From Panorpa germanica (Eukaryota > Arthropoda > Insecta > Mecoptera > Panorpidae), in assembly GCA_963678705.1 (NCBI GenBank), contig OY783209.1, positions 11,470,001 through 11,534,000 of the forward strand: a stretch of DNA of 64,000 bases. Direction: 5' to 3'. Both the position numbers and the translations under genes were made by a program. This document shows, one piece after another, positions 34,285-45,903 of this stretch. Under the pieces are notes generated by a model, which saw only the letters and a program-made list of their open reading frames with translations, was not told where the DNA came from and searched no databases. Numbering within the stretch: the stretch's first letter is position 1; the number at the start of each line of letters is the position of its first letter.

Positions 34285-35143
34285 CGCGTGCTTTATATAT
34301 TCTTTTTTGACTCATGGATCAAGCAACCCGAGCAACACAATTTTGCAGCGCCAATTTTCGTTTCTTCTCCATCTCAAAATTTCGATTAATAATGTTATTT
34401 ACGAATCGCTTTCAGTCCCGGATATAAAATCTTCGTTCACACTAATCCATATCTTCATTTACACTAATACATATTTTCGATGGTGTCAAAAAGACGATTC
34501 TAAATATAACTATAAGGCCCACTTTCGTCACATTCAAATTCAGTCTTTGTGTTTAGTTTGCACTTGACGAAATCTATTTTTACGTTTGACACATGTTGTC
34601 TATTAATAAACCAACAAAGTTGGCAGAATTTGAGATTTCTTTGTGCTAGGGTAATGAGTTTCTTACCTTCACATCCATCATACATCATCACATTTGTAAT
34701 TTTCCATTTAATTGTTGATCTAAATAATTATTTACTAATAAAATAACGGGCACTGCTTCTGAGAGCATCCACCTGTAATACCTAATGGTTATTTTGTTTG
34801 TTTATTTGCCATGAAATGGACCATAGATATACAAAGGTAAATAAATTCGATTATCTATTAATATTATTAACAAGTGGAATAAAGCGAATTTTAAAATATA
34901 CAAAAACAACACAAATACATTTACAAGTACGCGTGGGCAATGGTGGGGGTGATGGGTGTGAGATGGTTGGGGTACTCACTCGTCTGAACTGCGTCTGTAC
35001 TGTTTACGTCAAGTTAAGCAAAAATAGGGCTTCACTCAATTTACTAATATCATTAAACCGTTATAACAGAGTTCATAAAAAATATATATTTTATTTAAAA
35101 CTAAATTACGAGTAATTTGATGTTTAAAAACTAAATATTTGAT
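34285..35143. other. Unassigned AT-rich DNA
   Basis: No gene or repeat was recognised. Confidence 0.5.
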
Positions 35144-35799
35144 AATGGGCTTGTGTCCTATGTCTTAATTTTTATAAAAGAGTACTATATATTGATTAAG
35201 TGAGTTACTAGAACCTCAAATGTTCAATTATTTTTTAATAACTCCTTATATGTTAGGAGATATTAACAATTAAAAAAGCCATTTTTTCTCTTTAATTATT
35301 AAAGGGATTCAACGTTGTACACATTCCAAATGCATGTGACATCACAATCCTTGTGTAAGGTTACCAACCTTACAGCTCATCTGCTATATGTATTTCTCTA
35401 AATCTCTGCTATATGTATTTATATATCAAAATATCAAATATTATTTACAGCTATTTCAAGGAACAATAAAATTTCAATATTATGTCTGCCTTAGCAAGGT
35501 TAAATAAAATAAAAACTTATTATTCTTTGATTTGACTTGATTATTGGACTAACAGCTACAGAACATTACCACAGCACTGACCTACTCAACAAATAACTGA
35601 CGTTAAAATACATTTCACGTCATACAAATATGGCCGACCATTTCTAGCGCTAAAACTACAATTCAAACTTTTAATTGCTATATCCCCCGTCAACATTTAG
35701 ATATTTAATAAAATAGACACGCCAATACACATTTATTAACATCAATTTCAATCAACAATTGAAAAATCGACCACTAAAAAATGAGGACACAAGCCCATT
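35144..35799 (-). mobile_element. Family A MITE, copy 6 (complete)
   Basis: A 656 bp reverse-orientation copy with both perfect ends. The flanks TTGAT and TTATT show no target duplication. It carries a private ~22 bp internal tandem duplication of the CTGCTATATGTATTT segment at about 35380-35420. Confidence 0.93.
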
Positions 35800-37332
35800 T
35801 TATTAGTTTCTACAATCAAGAATGTTAAACAGAAAGTTAGCAGATGACTTTCTATTTTGTAATATGTCAACAAAACATTTCTGAAGCAAAAACTAGCGAA
35901 CGCTTAACTTTACAAGAACTCCTAATCGTTTTAATCATCTACATATTAGTAAATATTATTGTGTGCTTTAAAGAATATCAATATTTAAAAAATGTGTAAA
36001 ATGAATGAACTAGAAAATGTTGAAATGGCGTATGGCATATACTTCGTACACAGCACAGACACTGCTAGCCGTCAGTCGACTACAAAATGCTGACGCTGAC
36101 TGGGTTCACTCTGCTATAAATAAGTTGACCACACGGCGAGGAAACACGACTGCTCACTGCCATGCATGCCATTTTACTTCTAAACACACATTACGAATAT
36201 TATTGGTGTCAGCAACGTAGCATGAGTAGTAAAAAGGAGCCATCAAATATTCTACGCTTGTCCTGCCCCGTGGAACATGTACGCATCGTACATTGCTGTG
36301 GATAGACATAATATGTAGATAAAATATCATATTTACCATATTCATTTTGGCTTTAATTAATTACACTGTCTCTTTAAAATAATGACATTGAAAACTGTGT
36401 TTAAACGTTATTATTTAAAACGGTGTATTTATTTTAAAAAGGTTACAAACGTTAAAGAACTAAATAATTTCATAAAATGATGACTTTGTTTTGTCCATCA
36501 AAATAAAACTAAGTATTATTAGGGGGTAGAGGGGTCCACAGAACAATTTTCGCAAAGGAGAACCCCACCGATCCTAAGACCGACACTGTTTGTAAATAAT
36601 AATATCTACAACAATTTTATTATGCAAGTATTATGTAGATATACGAGTTTTGTTTATTTTCAACCAAGGTCATTTTGATTAGATTCTAATATGAAATTAT
36701 TTGATTACTTTAATCATGCTTCATAAAAACCTTGTACATACTGAAATTCTTTAAAAAATAAATATAATATTATTAAAGCTAAAGTAAGAGTGAAATTATT
36801 TGTATTACATATAAATCGATTAACTGAGGAATGTAAATCAAACAGAATTAAATGAAATAAAAAAGTACAAGTATTAAGGAATTTAAAACATCTTGTGAAA
36901 GCTGATTTATAAATGTCAATCAATAAATAAAGGAGAAGAAAGTTTCTGTCTGGTTTTGTTTACAAGTTGTTTTACTTTGCGTTCAACCACAGACGGCTGG
37001 TAATCCATCATTAGAAACTAATTTATAAAATATAATTATAGTAATTTGTAAACAATAGATCATTAACTGTAACTTAGAGTTAAAAATACGTAATTGCCTA
37101 AGGCCCTATCAATATGGGATCATCCACACAACCTTTGACGAATTTTAACTAGATAGAATGCAATCTGAAATTTTGCAAAAATCTTTTCATTAATTTAAAA
37201 AGTGTAGATATTTACAGTGTCTATTTTCTAAGTCTGGAGAATTAGATGAATGAGATTATTTTGCAGCTACAAGCCCAAAAACACGAGAAACTCTTGTTTG
37301 TTTATATTTGTACAAAAGCCAGGCTGACACAC
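35800..37332. other. Unassigned DNA with a GC-balanced patch
   Basis: A GC-balanced patch at 36035-36175 contains an open frame (36017-36220, 67 residues, unrecognised) and a TATAAATAAG string at ~36114. Nothing supports a gene beyond that. The rest is AT-rich. Confidence 0.35.
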
Positions 37333-38086
37333 TTAAGGAGGTACAGGACGTACCGTCAATACTAAAAGTTTATCTCTCGGTAATACGAAATACAAAATTC
37401 GAAGTACATGAGGGACGAGCAAATATTGGGACTGTACCTTTGAAAATGAATTTTTCAATTCCCTATTAAACTGCTTTTTGCTTGTTAAAATGATTTTTTA
37501 TGCATATAATAGTTTAATAAATTAACAATTACCTATAGCTAATATCAAATTTATATTAATTCAATTTAAATACAAATTAAATATTTTGAAAAAGAAATTT
37601 GGCAACGCAGTAAATTTATGTGTGTTGACGCATGCGTGATTTGGTTCTTCGACAAATAAATTGTTATACTTTATATAATATTTATTGAGATTTTGAATTT
37701 CCCGCTCAGATTGGCATTTGCAACGTTGCCGGCTCATAACCCACAATTACTGTTTCTTACTGGTTTTATTTAAACATTTTCGTATATAGGTATCCTTTTG
37801 ATAATTTTCTTTTTGCAATAGTTACAGAAAAGATTCCTTTATATACACCTAGTTTTTGAAAGCCGTGTCACCATTTTTTTATAGTTAAAAGTTATATTAT
37901 GTGGTGAAATTGAGCTAAAAATTATGATTTGTATGGAAAATGACTATTTTTAATCATGTAGAAAAAGAAAACTAATATCCCTAAGTCTCTAAAATTTTGA
38001 GACAGCATGTATTTTAACTATTTGTATCGACCCTCCAAATTTCATGATGTTTTCATCATTTACGTTTACGTCCTATACCTCCTTAA
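37333..38086 (-). mobile_element. Family D TTAA MITE, copy 2
   Basis: A complete ~746 bp copy between TTAA duplications (37333-37336 and 38083-38086), reverse oriented relative to copy 1. Ends are GGAGGTACAGGACGTAC and ACGTCCTATACCTCC. Roughly 90% similar to the other two copies by eye. Confidence 0.85.
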
Positions 38087-38861
38087 ACGCTGTCAAAAAT
38101 GTACTAATCGTTTATAAATTTGTTATTAGAGTAAGGAAATCAAAATTAAGGGCCTAATTGCTATTCTGTGTACACTAGATTCTTTTTTCACTAGATCACT
38201 TTTTTTATACAGCTAACGGTTTCCATGTAAAGGGTTAATTTAAGTATTACATTTTCCACCTGATAAAAACGGGGAAAATTAAATTTAAGAAAACTATTAC
38301 ATGCTTTTTATTTAGCGGGTTAATTGCGCAGATTAATATAAAATAAAAGTTACAAAAAAGGTCAAAGTTAAATCAATGAATAAAATGATCATTTGAAAAT
38401 GTGGTTGCCCCAATTTCAATTTGAAGAAATAAATTACGGACCACTTATCATTCTCGCAAGGGACGAAGGCATACTGTCCGAGTACAATACACAAGCAAAG
38501 GTGTATGTAGATGTAGATGTATTTGTTTATCTATATTTATAAATAGATTAGAATGTATAACATATATTTATACAGCGTGGTATATTTGAACAAGTATTCT
38601 CAACGAGATCTATTAATAACTGGCATGTAATGGTATACATATATTACAGAACAGACATTAAGCATGGTTTGATACTGGGTATCTATTTTTTTAATGTTAA
38701 TTCATGTAATTAAACGGTGTGCGTTTTGTAAACATATTACAGACCTCTATTGATTTATTAATAACGGTATATAAATGATGCTATAATTTCATTGTTTATG
38801 CTCATTCTGTATTTATAACAAATGCAAAAAGATCAGAATATATACCCAATGTTTCCACATA
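38087..38861. other. Unassigned AT-rich DNA
   Basis: No gene or repeat was recognised apart from a short TAGATG run near 38505. Confidence 0.5.
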
Positions 38862-39389
38862 ACACATGGGCTGAAAAGTCCCGGGCCTAACAAAGAAAAC
38901 ACAGTTTTTTCGGTTCAAAATTAGCTTTATTCATCAACGTAATCTCAAGAGCAACGCAATCATTCCAGCGCCGCTCTAACATTTCAATACCACTTTTGTA
39001 GAACGATTTATCTTTTGCCTCAAAATAGGCCTCAGTTTCACCGATAACCTCTTCATTCGTGCGAAATTTCTTACCGGCGAGCATTTTTTCAGGTCTGCGA
39101 ACAGGCAGTAGTCGCTGGGAGCCAAATCTGGCAAATACGGTGGATGTGGGAGCAATTCGAAGTTCAATTCATGTAGTTTTGCCATTGTTTTGATTGACGA
39201 AATTGTTTTTGCTCCATTGTTTTGAAAATAACAAAAGTAGCGTCACTCTTAGCACAATAACTCACAAACTACTGAATAGAATATCATGAAATTTTAACAG
39301 CTGTCTTTTGAAGGTTAGTATTAACTGAAAAAAAGGTGACTGCAATAAAACTTGCGCCATCTATTTTCAGCCCGTGCTTTTCAGTGTTA
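38862..39389 (-). mobile_element. Internally deleted mariner (irritans-like)
   Basis: Tc1/mariner element reduced to ~530 bp. The left end ACACATGGGCTGAAAAGTCC lies next to TA (38860-38861). The right end in complement carries CACGGGCTGAAAATAGATGG, with TA adjoining. Both contain GGGCTGAAAA, the expected inverted repeat. The transposase start (ATGGAGCAAAAACAATTTCG in complement, ~39215) is present, but most of the middle is deleted. Only a start scrap and the C-terminal third remain. Confidence 0.9.
38887..39185 (-). pseudogene. Mariner transposase C-terminal remnant, frameshifted
   Basis: The minus strand encodes HELNFELLPHPPYLPDLAPS followed by DYCLFADLKK, the region holding the third catalytic Asp of the mariner D,D34D triad (in PDLAPSDY). 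A one-base shift then changes frame to MLAGKKFRTNEEVIGETEAY and FEAKDKSFYKSGIEMLERRW, ending near 38887. The N-terminal DNA-binding domain and the first two catalytic Asp residues are deleted, so the product cannot be active. The family assignment is confident. The subfamily (irritans-like) is from recall of the motif string. Confidence 0.92.
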
Positions 39390-39440
39390 TAAAGAAAGAA
39401 CCTTTTTAAATTAAAACTATCTATTGATAATAAAAAGAAT

Positions 39441-39902
39441 AAAGCCTCATTCCCACTCACTGTTTTGATATTTAATTTACTGTTTTTATTTAATATTGTA
39501 ATCTAGATTTTAAGGTTTCGTTTAAGCATTACACATTTACACATTTTTAATTTAAGTTTAGTTAATTTAGTTGGTGCGTATGCATCGTTAGTAATATAAA
39601 TGTTGACAGTTCGGCAAAATTATATGTGAAATAATTAAAATTGCTATTTTTAATAACAATTACTAATAGAAATTGTTTTTACTTTTATATTTTTCGAAAA
39701 CTAACATTAAACTTCTTTTAAAAATAAATCCTACTGTATTTTGACAGATTGTCACATTTTAGAGGTTATAATATAATATAGCTTTTCTTAATTTAATATT
39801 TTTAATTTAAAACATTGGACCTTGTAAGGTTCTAAAAAAAACTAAGAAAACTTATAAATAAATTAAATTAAAAATGGTACTGTGAGTGGGAATGATACTT
39901 AA
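39441..39902 (-). mobile_element. Family C MITE, copy 1
   Basis: A ~460 bp element with inverted ends AAGCCTCATTCCCACTCACT and the complement of AAGTATCATTCCCACTCACA, in the opposite orientation to copies 2 and 3. The interior is AT-rich with AACCTTACAAGG near the end. No clear target duplication. The superfamily is unknown. Confidence 0.85.
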
Positions 39903-40814
39903 GTATTTTATTAAGAAAGAGGAAGACAACACGTCGAACGTTTCGGATTTGTTTCTTGGAACCCCGTAATATTTTCTGGGTTTCGTTCAAACTATTTTAT
40001 GCATTTAAAAAATATTATGAAACTTGTTGTTTTGAGGAATAAAAAGAAACACTAAAACATATGAGCAGCTAAATATAAAAACCGTTATTTATTTTACACA
40101 TAAATTGAAACGAGCGAGCTCTTGGTCGTCGCATCGCTATCAACTCGACCTGCGATACTGCGATGTGGATGTGCGGACATTGTAATTTATTTCGTTGGGA
40201 ATGTCGGACCCGAACTCGACCGCGAACTCTAACACGATGCAAACTGCACAGCTTCTCAGCATTCGCTTTAAACGCAAAATAAGGTCAAGGTTCAACTACC
40301 ATGCTGCTCTGTTGCAATGCAGTTTTTAAATTTTATTTTCTTATTTTATTGCACTTCTATAAAAAGAATTATAAATTATGATTATATTTATATCATTTTA
40401 ATAATTTGTTTAATATTTACTGTTTTTGTTTTATTGTTGGTTATTTCATAAGCTCCAAGTATGTAGGATATTGTGTCATTTGTAGAAATTTTGAAACACC
40501 TCAAGGTCTATGCGATGTATGCCAAAACATTTTGGCTGAGTTTGCAATTAAAGGAAACGTTCAAAATGTAAACTAAACAGAAATGTCTATTTACTATTGC
40601 AACAGATTAATTGTTTGATATCTAATTAATCATAGTCTCTTTCAAAAATATAATATTGTCCAGTTTCTTATTAATATATATAAAACAGGACTTTAATCTC
40701 TCATTCCATGAATCACTTTTGTAAACATTTACATTTTAATCTTCTTTTCAATAAATGAATAGAATAGTTTTAGTAAACAACGATTTTAAAGTTTAATTTA
40801 GTTTAACGTATAAA
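39903..40814. other. Unassigned DNA with a GC-richer patch
   Basis: The patch at ~40105-40265 contains several CG-rich words (GTCGTCGCATCGC, ACTCGACCGCGAACTC). No gene was recognised. The rest is AT-rich. Confidence 0.45.
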
Positions 40815-40858
40815 TGTATGAAAAGAAGTTTTGAAATTTTAAATTTATATGTTATTTA
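40815..40858 (+). repeat. 44-bp direct repeat, left copy
   Basis: Identical over 44 bases to 41657-41700, beginning TGTATGAAAAGAAGTTTTGA and ending ATATGTTATTTA. It abuts the left end of the family K element. Confidence 0.95.
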
Positions 40859-41656
40859 GGGCCTTATTCTGTAAAGTATTTCCACCGGTAAAAAAATTTC
40901 ATCGCTGTAAAATGACGTCACAAAAGCGATGATTTTTTATTTGGTATTCTATAAGAAATTTCCATCGATTTTATTTTTGTCGCTGGAAAAAAATCGACCA
41001 AATTATAAGCGCCTTCAGCGGTGATCGCTGTATTTTTGAGAACTGTCAAACAATTTGAACTATAATTTGCTGTAGTTGGAAGATTCTACGAAAAAACAGA
41101 AAATAAGTTAGTATTTATATGTATATACATATATTTTTTTTTTATTGACATCCCAGAATATTACAATCTATCCATAGATATAATAATATGTATGCATATC
41201 AATATATAAATATATCAGAAAGTCAGGTTATGTTATTTGTCAATTATTGCTTCAGGTGAATGCTTTTTTTACATAATTGTGCATGGCCATTTGAAATTCT
41301 ATTTATAATAATTATTTCCCCACTGATTTTCTCGTTTTCCTTTTCGTAGATGCCATATTGACTTTTTTTTAATAGATTTTGACATGTAGGAATTATATAA
41401 ACAACTGTCAACAATATACAAATATTTTCTATTTTTTCTATTTAATACTTTGTCGTGATTGGTCAAATATCATCAATACTAGTTTATACTCTTTCACCGC
41501 TGTACATTAGAAGGGCGGTGGAATATTTTGCATACAGAATACCACTTTAGATAATTTAACTACAGCGACCTTATTCTGTCGATGAAAAAATTAAATATTT
41601 CCACCGCTGAAAAAATAAGGTCGATTTTTTGAAAAGTTACAGAATAAGGCACTTAC
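40859..41656. mobile_element. Family K element (single copy)
   Basis: About 798 bp with inverted ends GGGCCTTATTCTGTAA and, in complement, GTGCCTTATTCTGTAA (14 of 16 identical). Further copies of the TTATTCTGT and TTTCCACCG words lie inside both ends. TTA is found just outside each terminus, which could be a 3-bp duplication of PIF/Harbinger type. The element also sits between 44-bp direct repeats, which that model does not explain. No coding region. Confidence 0.65.
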
Positions 41657-41700
41657 TGTATGAAAAGAAGTTTTGAAATTTTAAATTTATATGTTATTTA
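41657..41700 (+). repeat. 44-bp direct repeat, right copy
   Basis: Exact partner of 40815-40858. It is separated from the K terminus GGCAC only by TTAC. Confidence 0.95.
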
Positions 41701-42823
41701 TTTTATCAAAAAAATATTTAATTGTAGAATTTTAACAACTACTATATAACATATACTATAACAGGCTTAAGAAGTATGAATAAAGAGGTAAGCGCATCCT
41801 CTGTTTTGAATCACTACTAATTTTAAGTGAAGTAGTTTACTTTAAACAGGGTTAACAAAATATCTATAAGATATACAAACAAATGTTGTATACACTAATT
41901 ATAGGAAATTGAGTTCTCTATCAGATTGATAATAACCTATATTTTATGTTAGGACCAAATGGTAGGGAGATATAAATAATAAAAATTGATGCCAACAACC
42001 AAAATATTCAGAATCGTCTCATTTGTCAGAAAATTTTATTTTCCAGCTGTTTATATTGTGGATTTTGAGACTAACCTATAACTCTCTCATCATTATTATC
42101 ACAGATTAAAACAGATTATTTTCGAAAATAATATAACAGCGTATTTTGTTTTATTTCGTATAACAAAACCAATCAAATTTAAATCAATAAATTCCTGTGA
42201 AAGCTGTGTATCGTGTAAAATTATAAAGCAATGTCGACGCGACGGGCCATGTTGAATAACAGCAGTTTACTGTCCCTCACATAACAAGCTGATACGGACT
42301 ATAAATACACTTGCTAGAATACCTACAGCTAGTTATTCAGCAAAACGTGAATAGCGGCATAAACCATCCTGCCTGCATACTCACTCATAGGTACACATGG
42401 GAGCTAGCTAACATATCGATATTAGTCGATCGCTCGGTCACTCGGTTTGTGTGTAAAAACAGAACGCTATTAAATAACGAATGCATCGACTGATGATACG
42501 TAAATATAAACTTTGTGAATTAAATATAAAAGATGTATTGAAGAATAACCATTAAACGAGTGATGTTCGAAAAGAAACCGCTGTTGTTGAGTAACGTTAA
42601 TAGTAATGCACCGAGAATCATTATAGCGGCTCAATCTGTGGCGTAGAAAGTTTCATACTGTTGCTGGTGGGAGCATTACAATGCCACGCGTTTGCTTATA
42701 ATATTCTCACAATATGAGTGCCATAACAAAAAGTCCCGTCATAAGATCTGTCAGACTTTCATCGTGAATTATGTACAATATGAACTTTCTTATTTGCGTT
42801 ACTAAAATCTTAAGCAAACCTGC
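41701..42823. other. Unassigned AT-rich DNA
   Basis: A more GC-balanced stretch at 42220-42490 includes TATAAATAC at 42300 and a 60-residue open frame without recognisable features. No gene is called. Confidence 0.4.
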
Positions 42824-43635
42824 TTAACCCTGCGTGTGTACACTGGGTGTTTTAAGGAATAGTTCAAATTTCAAACTCCAATTTCTCTCTCATGAGTACA
42901 GAGCGCGCTTCACCTATGCCCTCTAAAAAATCTAGGCAGTGGTAGGGACTTAAGGAAGGTTCCAGCAGCGTCCGGATCTAGCTGTTTACCGGCAAATGCA
43001 CTTTTTTTTGCTTTTCTCGTTGTTTTACAGTTTGTTTCATGGTTAAAATAAATGTTTTATGTAATTTAATATATTAATTCTTAGATTATATGTATAGATA
43101 TTTTTTTATTACTTCATCTTTTTACTACAGTTTAGTTTTTGAAGATAGATGACAATTCAAAGGTTGCGCACCGTAAATTCTCTTTTTGAAACTAATTATA
43201 ATTAACTAATATTAATTATTATTTAATAACTTTTGTATTTTCATCAATAAAAACTTATTTTGTGACGAATAATCACCGTTCCGTTTATTATGACATGCCT
43301 GAATCCGTAAAATATTCCTTTTTCAGGTACACAAATAATTCAACTTTTTGAAGCCCACGCCAAAGACACTACATTCTTTCGAAAGGTTATAGTCTAAGAT
43401 AAAAATGTCTAAAACCGCTTTTCTTAATATTTGTTTGTTATAAAATTATGAATTTTTTAACAATATTTCGTTTTTTACGCGTTTTTCACTATTTGTGAAT
43501 TTTTATTAACAACTTTGGATTTTGACAACTTCTGGACCTTGTAGTAGACACTTCAAGAAGTAATCCAGAACTGTTCCCTCAAACACCCAGTGTACACTCC
43601 ATGTCTCGAAAAATAGTGTTCACACGCAGGGTTAA
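42824..43635 (+). mobile_element. Family G piggyBac-like MITE, copy 2 (complete)
   Basis: An 804 bp element (42828-43631) with TTAA on each side. Termini are CCCTGCGTGTGTACACTGGG and, in complement, CCCTGCGTGTGAACACTATT. TTAA duplication plus CCC/GGG tips is diagnostic of piggyBac-group elements. A second GTGTACACTGGGTGTTT motif lies just inside both ends, a likely subterminal binding site. No transposase frame remains, so it would depend on a source elsewhere. Confidence 0.88.
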
Positions 43636-44214
43636 TTATTAAAATATATTTTTATAATCCGGCAACCATAAGTTATTTTTTCTAGTGAAGTTCAATCGGT
43701 TCTGTTTCTACTACCTTAGTAGCCTACAGCAAATCAAATGTAAACCAAAAAAATCTAAAAATATATTTAGTTGTCTAAATAAAAGAAACAATGCCTCAAC
43801 ATTGTGGCCTTCAGAGACTGTCTTTCATCGGTTATAAACAAAGTTGCCCTTTTCGTATTAGAATTCCTAAATTCTAATTCACCTGTAACAATATCTGATT
43901 ACCTTATCTGCACAGTTATCTTATCATACACAATATACTAACAGTAAACGATTTAATAACGTCTTTATCTTGTACTAACAGACACTCACACATGCACACA
44001 GAAATTTGTCCCGCGTCCGTATGTATCAATATCTAACCGCTATAAACAGACTGAAATAAATGGAAGGTCGTTTCTGGCCTCCACACACACACACATACAC
44101 ACTCTCACAAGAGTGTACTAAACTAATGCTAAACGTGATGCACATAAACATTGCTATAATGTGTCTAGATAATATTGCACGTTTTGCATCTTCAATGCGA
44201 ATATTTTCAACACG
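43636..44214. other. Unassigned DNA with a (CA)n run
   Basis: A (CA)n microsatellite lies at 44081-44107. No gene was recognised. Confidence 0.5.
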
Positions 44215-44847
44215 AATGGGCTTGTGTCCTATGTCTTAATTTCTACAAAAGTGTACTGTATATTGATAAAGTGGGTTACTAGAACCTCAAATGTTCAATT
44301 ATTTTTTAATAACTCCTTATATGTTAAGAGATATTAACAATTAAAAAAGTCATTTTGTCTCTTTAATTATTAAACGGATTCAACGTTGTACACATTCCAA
44401 ATGCATGTGACATCACAATCCTTGTGTAAGGTTACCAACTTTACAGTTAATAAATCTCTGCTATATGTATTTATATATCAAAATATCAAATATTATTTAC
44501 AGCTATTTCAAGGAACAATAAAATTTCAATATTATGTCTGCCTTAACAGGGTTAAATAAAATAAAAACTTATTATTCTTTGATATGACTTGATTATTTGA
44601 CTACCAACAGCTACAGAATATTACCACAGCACTGACCTACTCAACAAATAACTGACGTTAAAATACATTTCACGTCATACAAATATGGTCGACCATTTCT
44701 AGCGCTAAAACTACAATTCAAATTTTTAATTGCTATATCTCCGTTAATATTTAGATATTTAATAAAATAGACACGCCAATACACATTTATTAACATCAAT
44801 TTCAATCAACAATTAAAAAATCGATCACTAAAAAATGAAGACACATT
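44215..44847 (-). mobile_element. Family A MITE, copy 7
   Basis: Reverse copy with an intact left end (AATGGGCTTGTGTCCT). The right end has shrunk to GAAGACACATT, with AAGCCC deleted. Otherwise close to full length. Confidence 0.9.
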
Positions 44848-45621
44848 GGTTACAGTGAATTGTTAGATTTTTTTTTCTTATTCTTTGTGCGTTCACTGAT
44901 CCGTATCGTACGCATCTGAACGGCAGAATCACCGACGGTAATGATTAACCACTTTTATTTTTTAATTAATATATCTTACTTGCAAATAGTATCGTATCAT
45001 TTAAAACACTGCCTATATATAAAAACAAACCATTGTAGCATTCTTATCAATGTTGCAAATAATTATTCCACAATTACAGTGTGGTAGACAAGTGAATGAC
45101 CTACTTATCAAACTGATTACAGTTGATTAAATATTTAATTAATTTGGACGGATTAAAAATTTATAATACGCACTGAAAAAAATGGTAATTTAACATTTAG
45201 GTGCAGCTTTATTTTCGCAAAACTCTTTGTTTGACCTTGACCTGTATTTATCATCAAGACATAATAATATTTTAAACAAAATTAAACAATCTTCTTTTAA
45301 ACAAATGCATTCAAAAGAAATAATTAAAGAAATCCTTGGCAACAAAAAATTGTTTATAGTAATTATATATTCTTTAGGTAATTTGCATACATAGACGTCC
45401 GCAAAGACACTTGCTGGAGCTATAAATTTACGCTGAACCTCCTCAAAAATAATGTGCGGGCGTGCATGTCGTCATACAAAATAATGAATTGTTTCGCATG
45501 ATGAATTAAGAGAAAATATTATTACCTTGTATATTATTTCTATTATACGAGTATCTTTTTAAAAAATTCAATATCATCAAGTTCTTTATGTTATTTACGA
45601 ACTGATAAACTGAGTGATGTA
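44848..45621. other. Unassigned AT-rich DNA
   Basis: No gene or repeat was recognised. Confidence 0.5.
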
Positions 45622-45903
45622 GTTACGCTCAGGGCCGAACCGCGTGAAATTAATGGGCTTGTGTCCTATGTCTTAATTTCTATAAAAGTGCACTATATAT
45701 TGATAAAGTGGCCCATTGTAGGCGCCCCTCCTAATCCAACTGTTGCCGTACTGTTTTTCTCCTTCTTAGAATAATCTATCATACAATTAATTTCTAGTTT
45801 GCCGCACCCCATTTTTGACCGTCCTAATGAAACGATAGTAAAAACGAAATACAACTAAACTAAACCTCTCTCATATGCCCGTATGACCGGCCCTGGTTAC
45901 GAT
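45622..45903. mobile_element. Single hAT-like MITE with nested family A
   Basis: A 266 bp element (45630-45895) begins CAGGGCCGAACCGCG and ends ATGACCGGCCCTG. It is flanked by GTTACGCT (45622-45629) and GTTACGAT (45896-45903), an 8-bp duplication with one mismatch. Ends of CAGGGCCG type with 8-bp duplications are characteristic of hAT. A 66-bp family A derivative is inserted at 45652-45717, so the hAT element itself is only ~200 bp. Non-coding. Confidence 0.75.
45652..45717 (-). mobile_element. Minimal 66-bp family A derivative
   Basis: Starts with the intact AATGGGCTTGTGTCCT, runs through TCTATAAAAGTGCACTATAT and TTGATAAAGTGG, and then jumps directly into GGCCCATT. About 570 bp of interior and most of one terminal repeat are gone. 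It lies inside the hAT-like element. Confidence 0.85.

Noticed and set aside
36114-36220. TATAAATAAG within a GC-balanced patch and a 67-residue frame
   Set aside because: The frame overlaps the TATA string itself and has no recognisable product.
42300-42345. TATAAATAC followed by TTCAG as a possible core promoter
   Set aside because: The spacing of about 39 bases is too long for a normal TATA-initiator pair, and no gene follows. TATAAA strings are common by chance in DNA this AT-rich.
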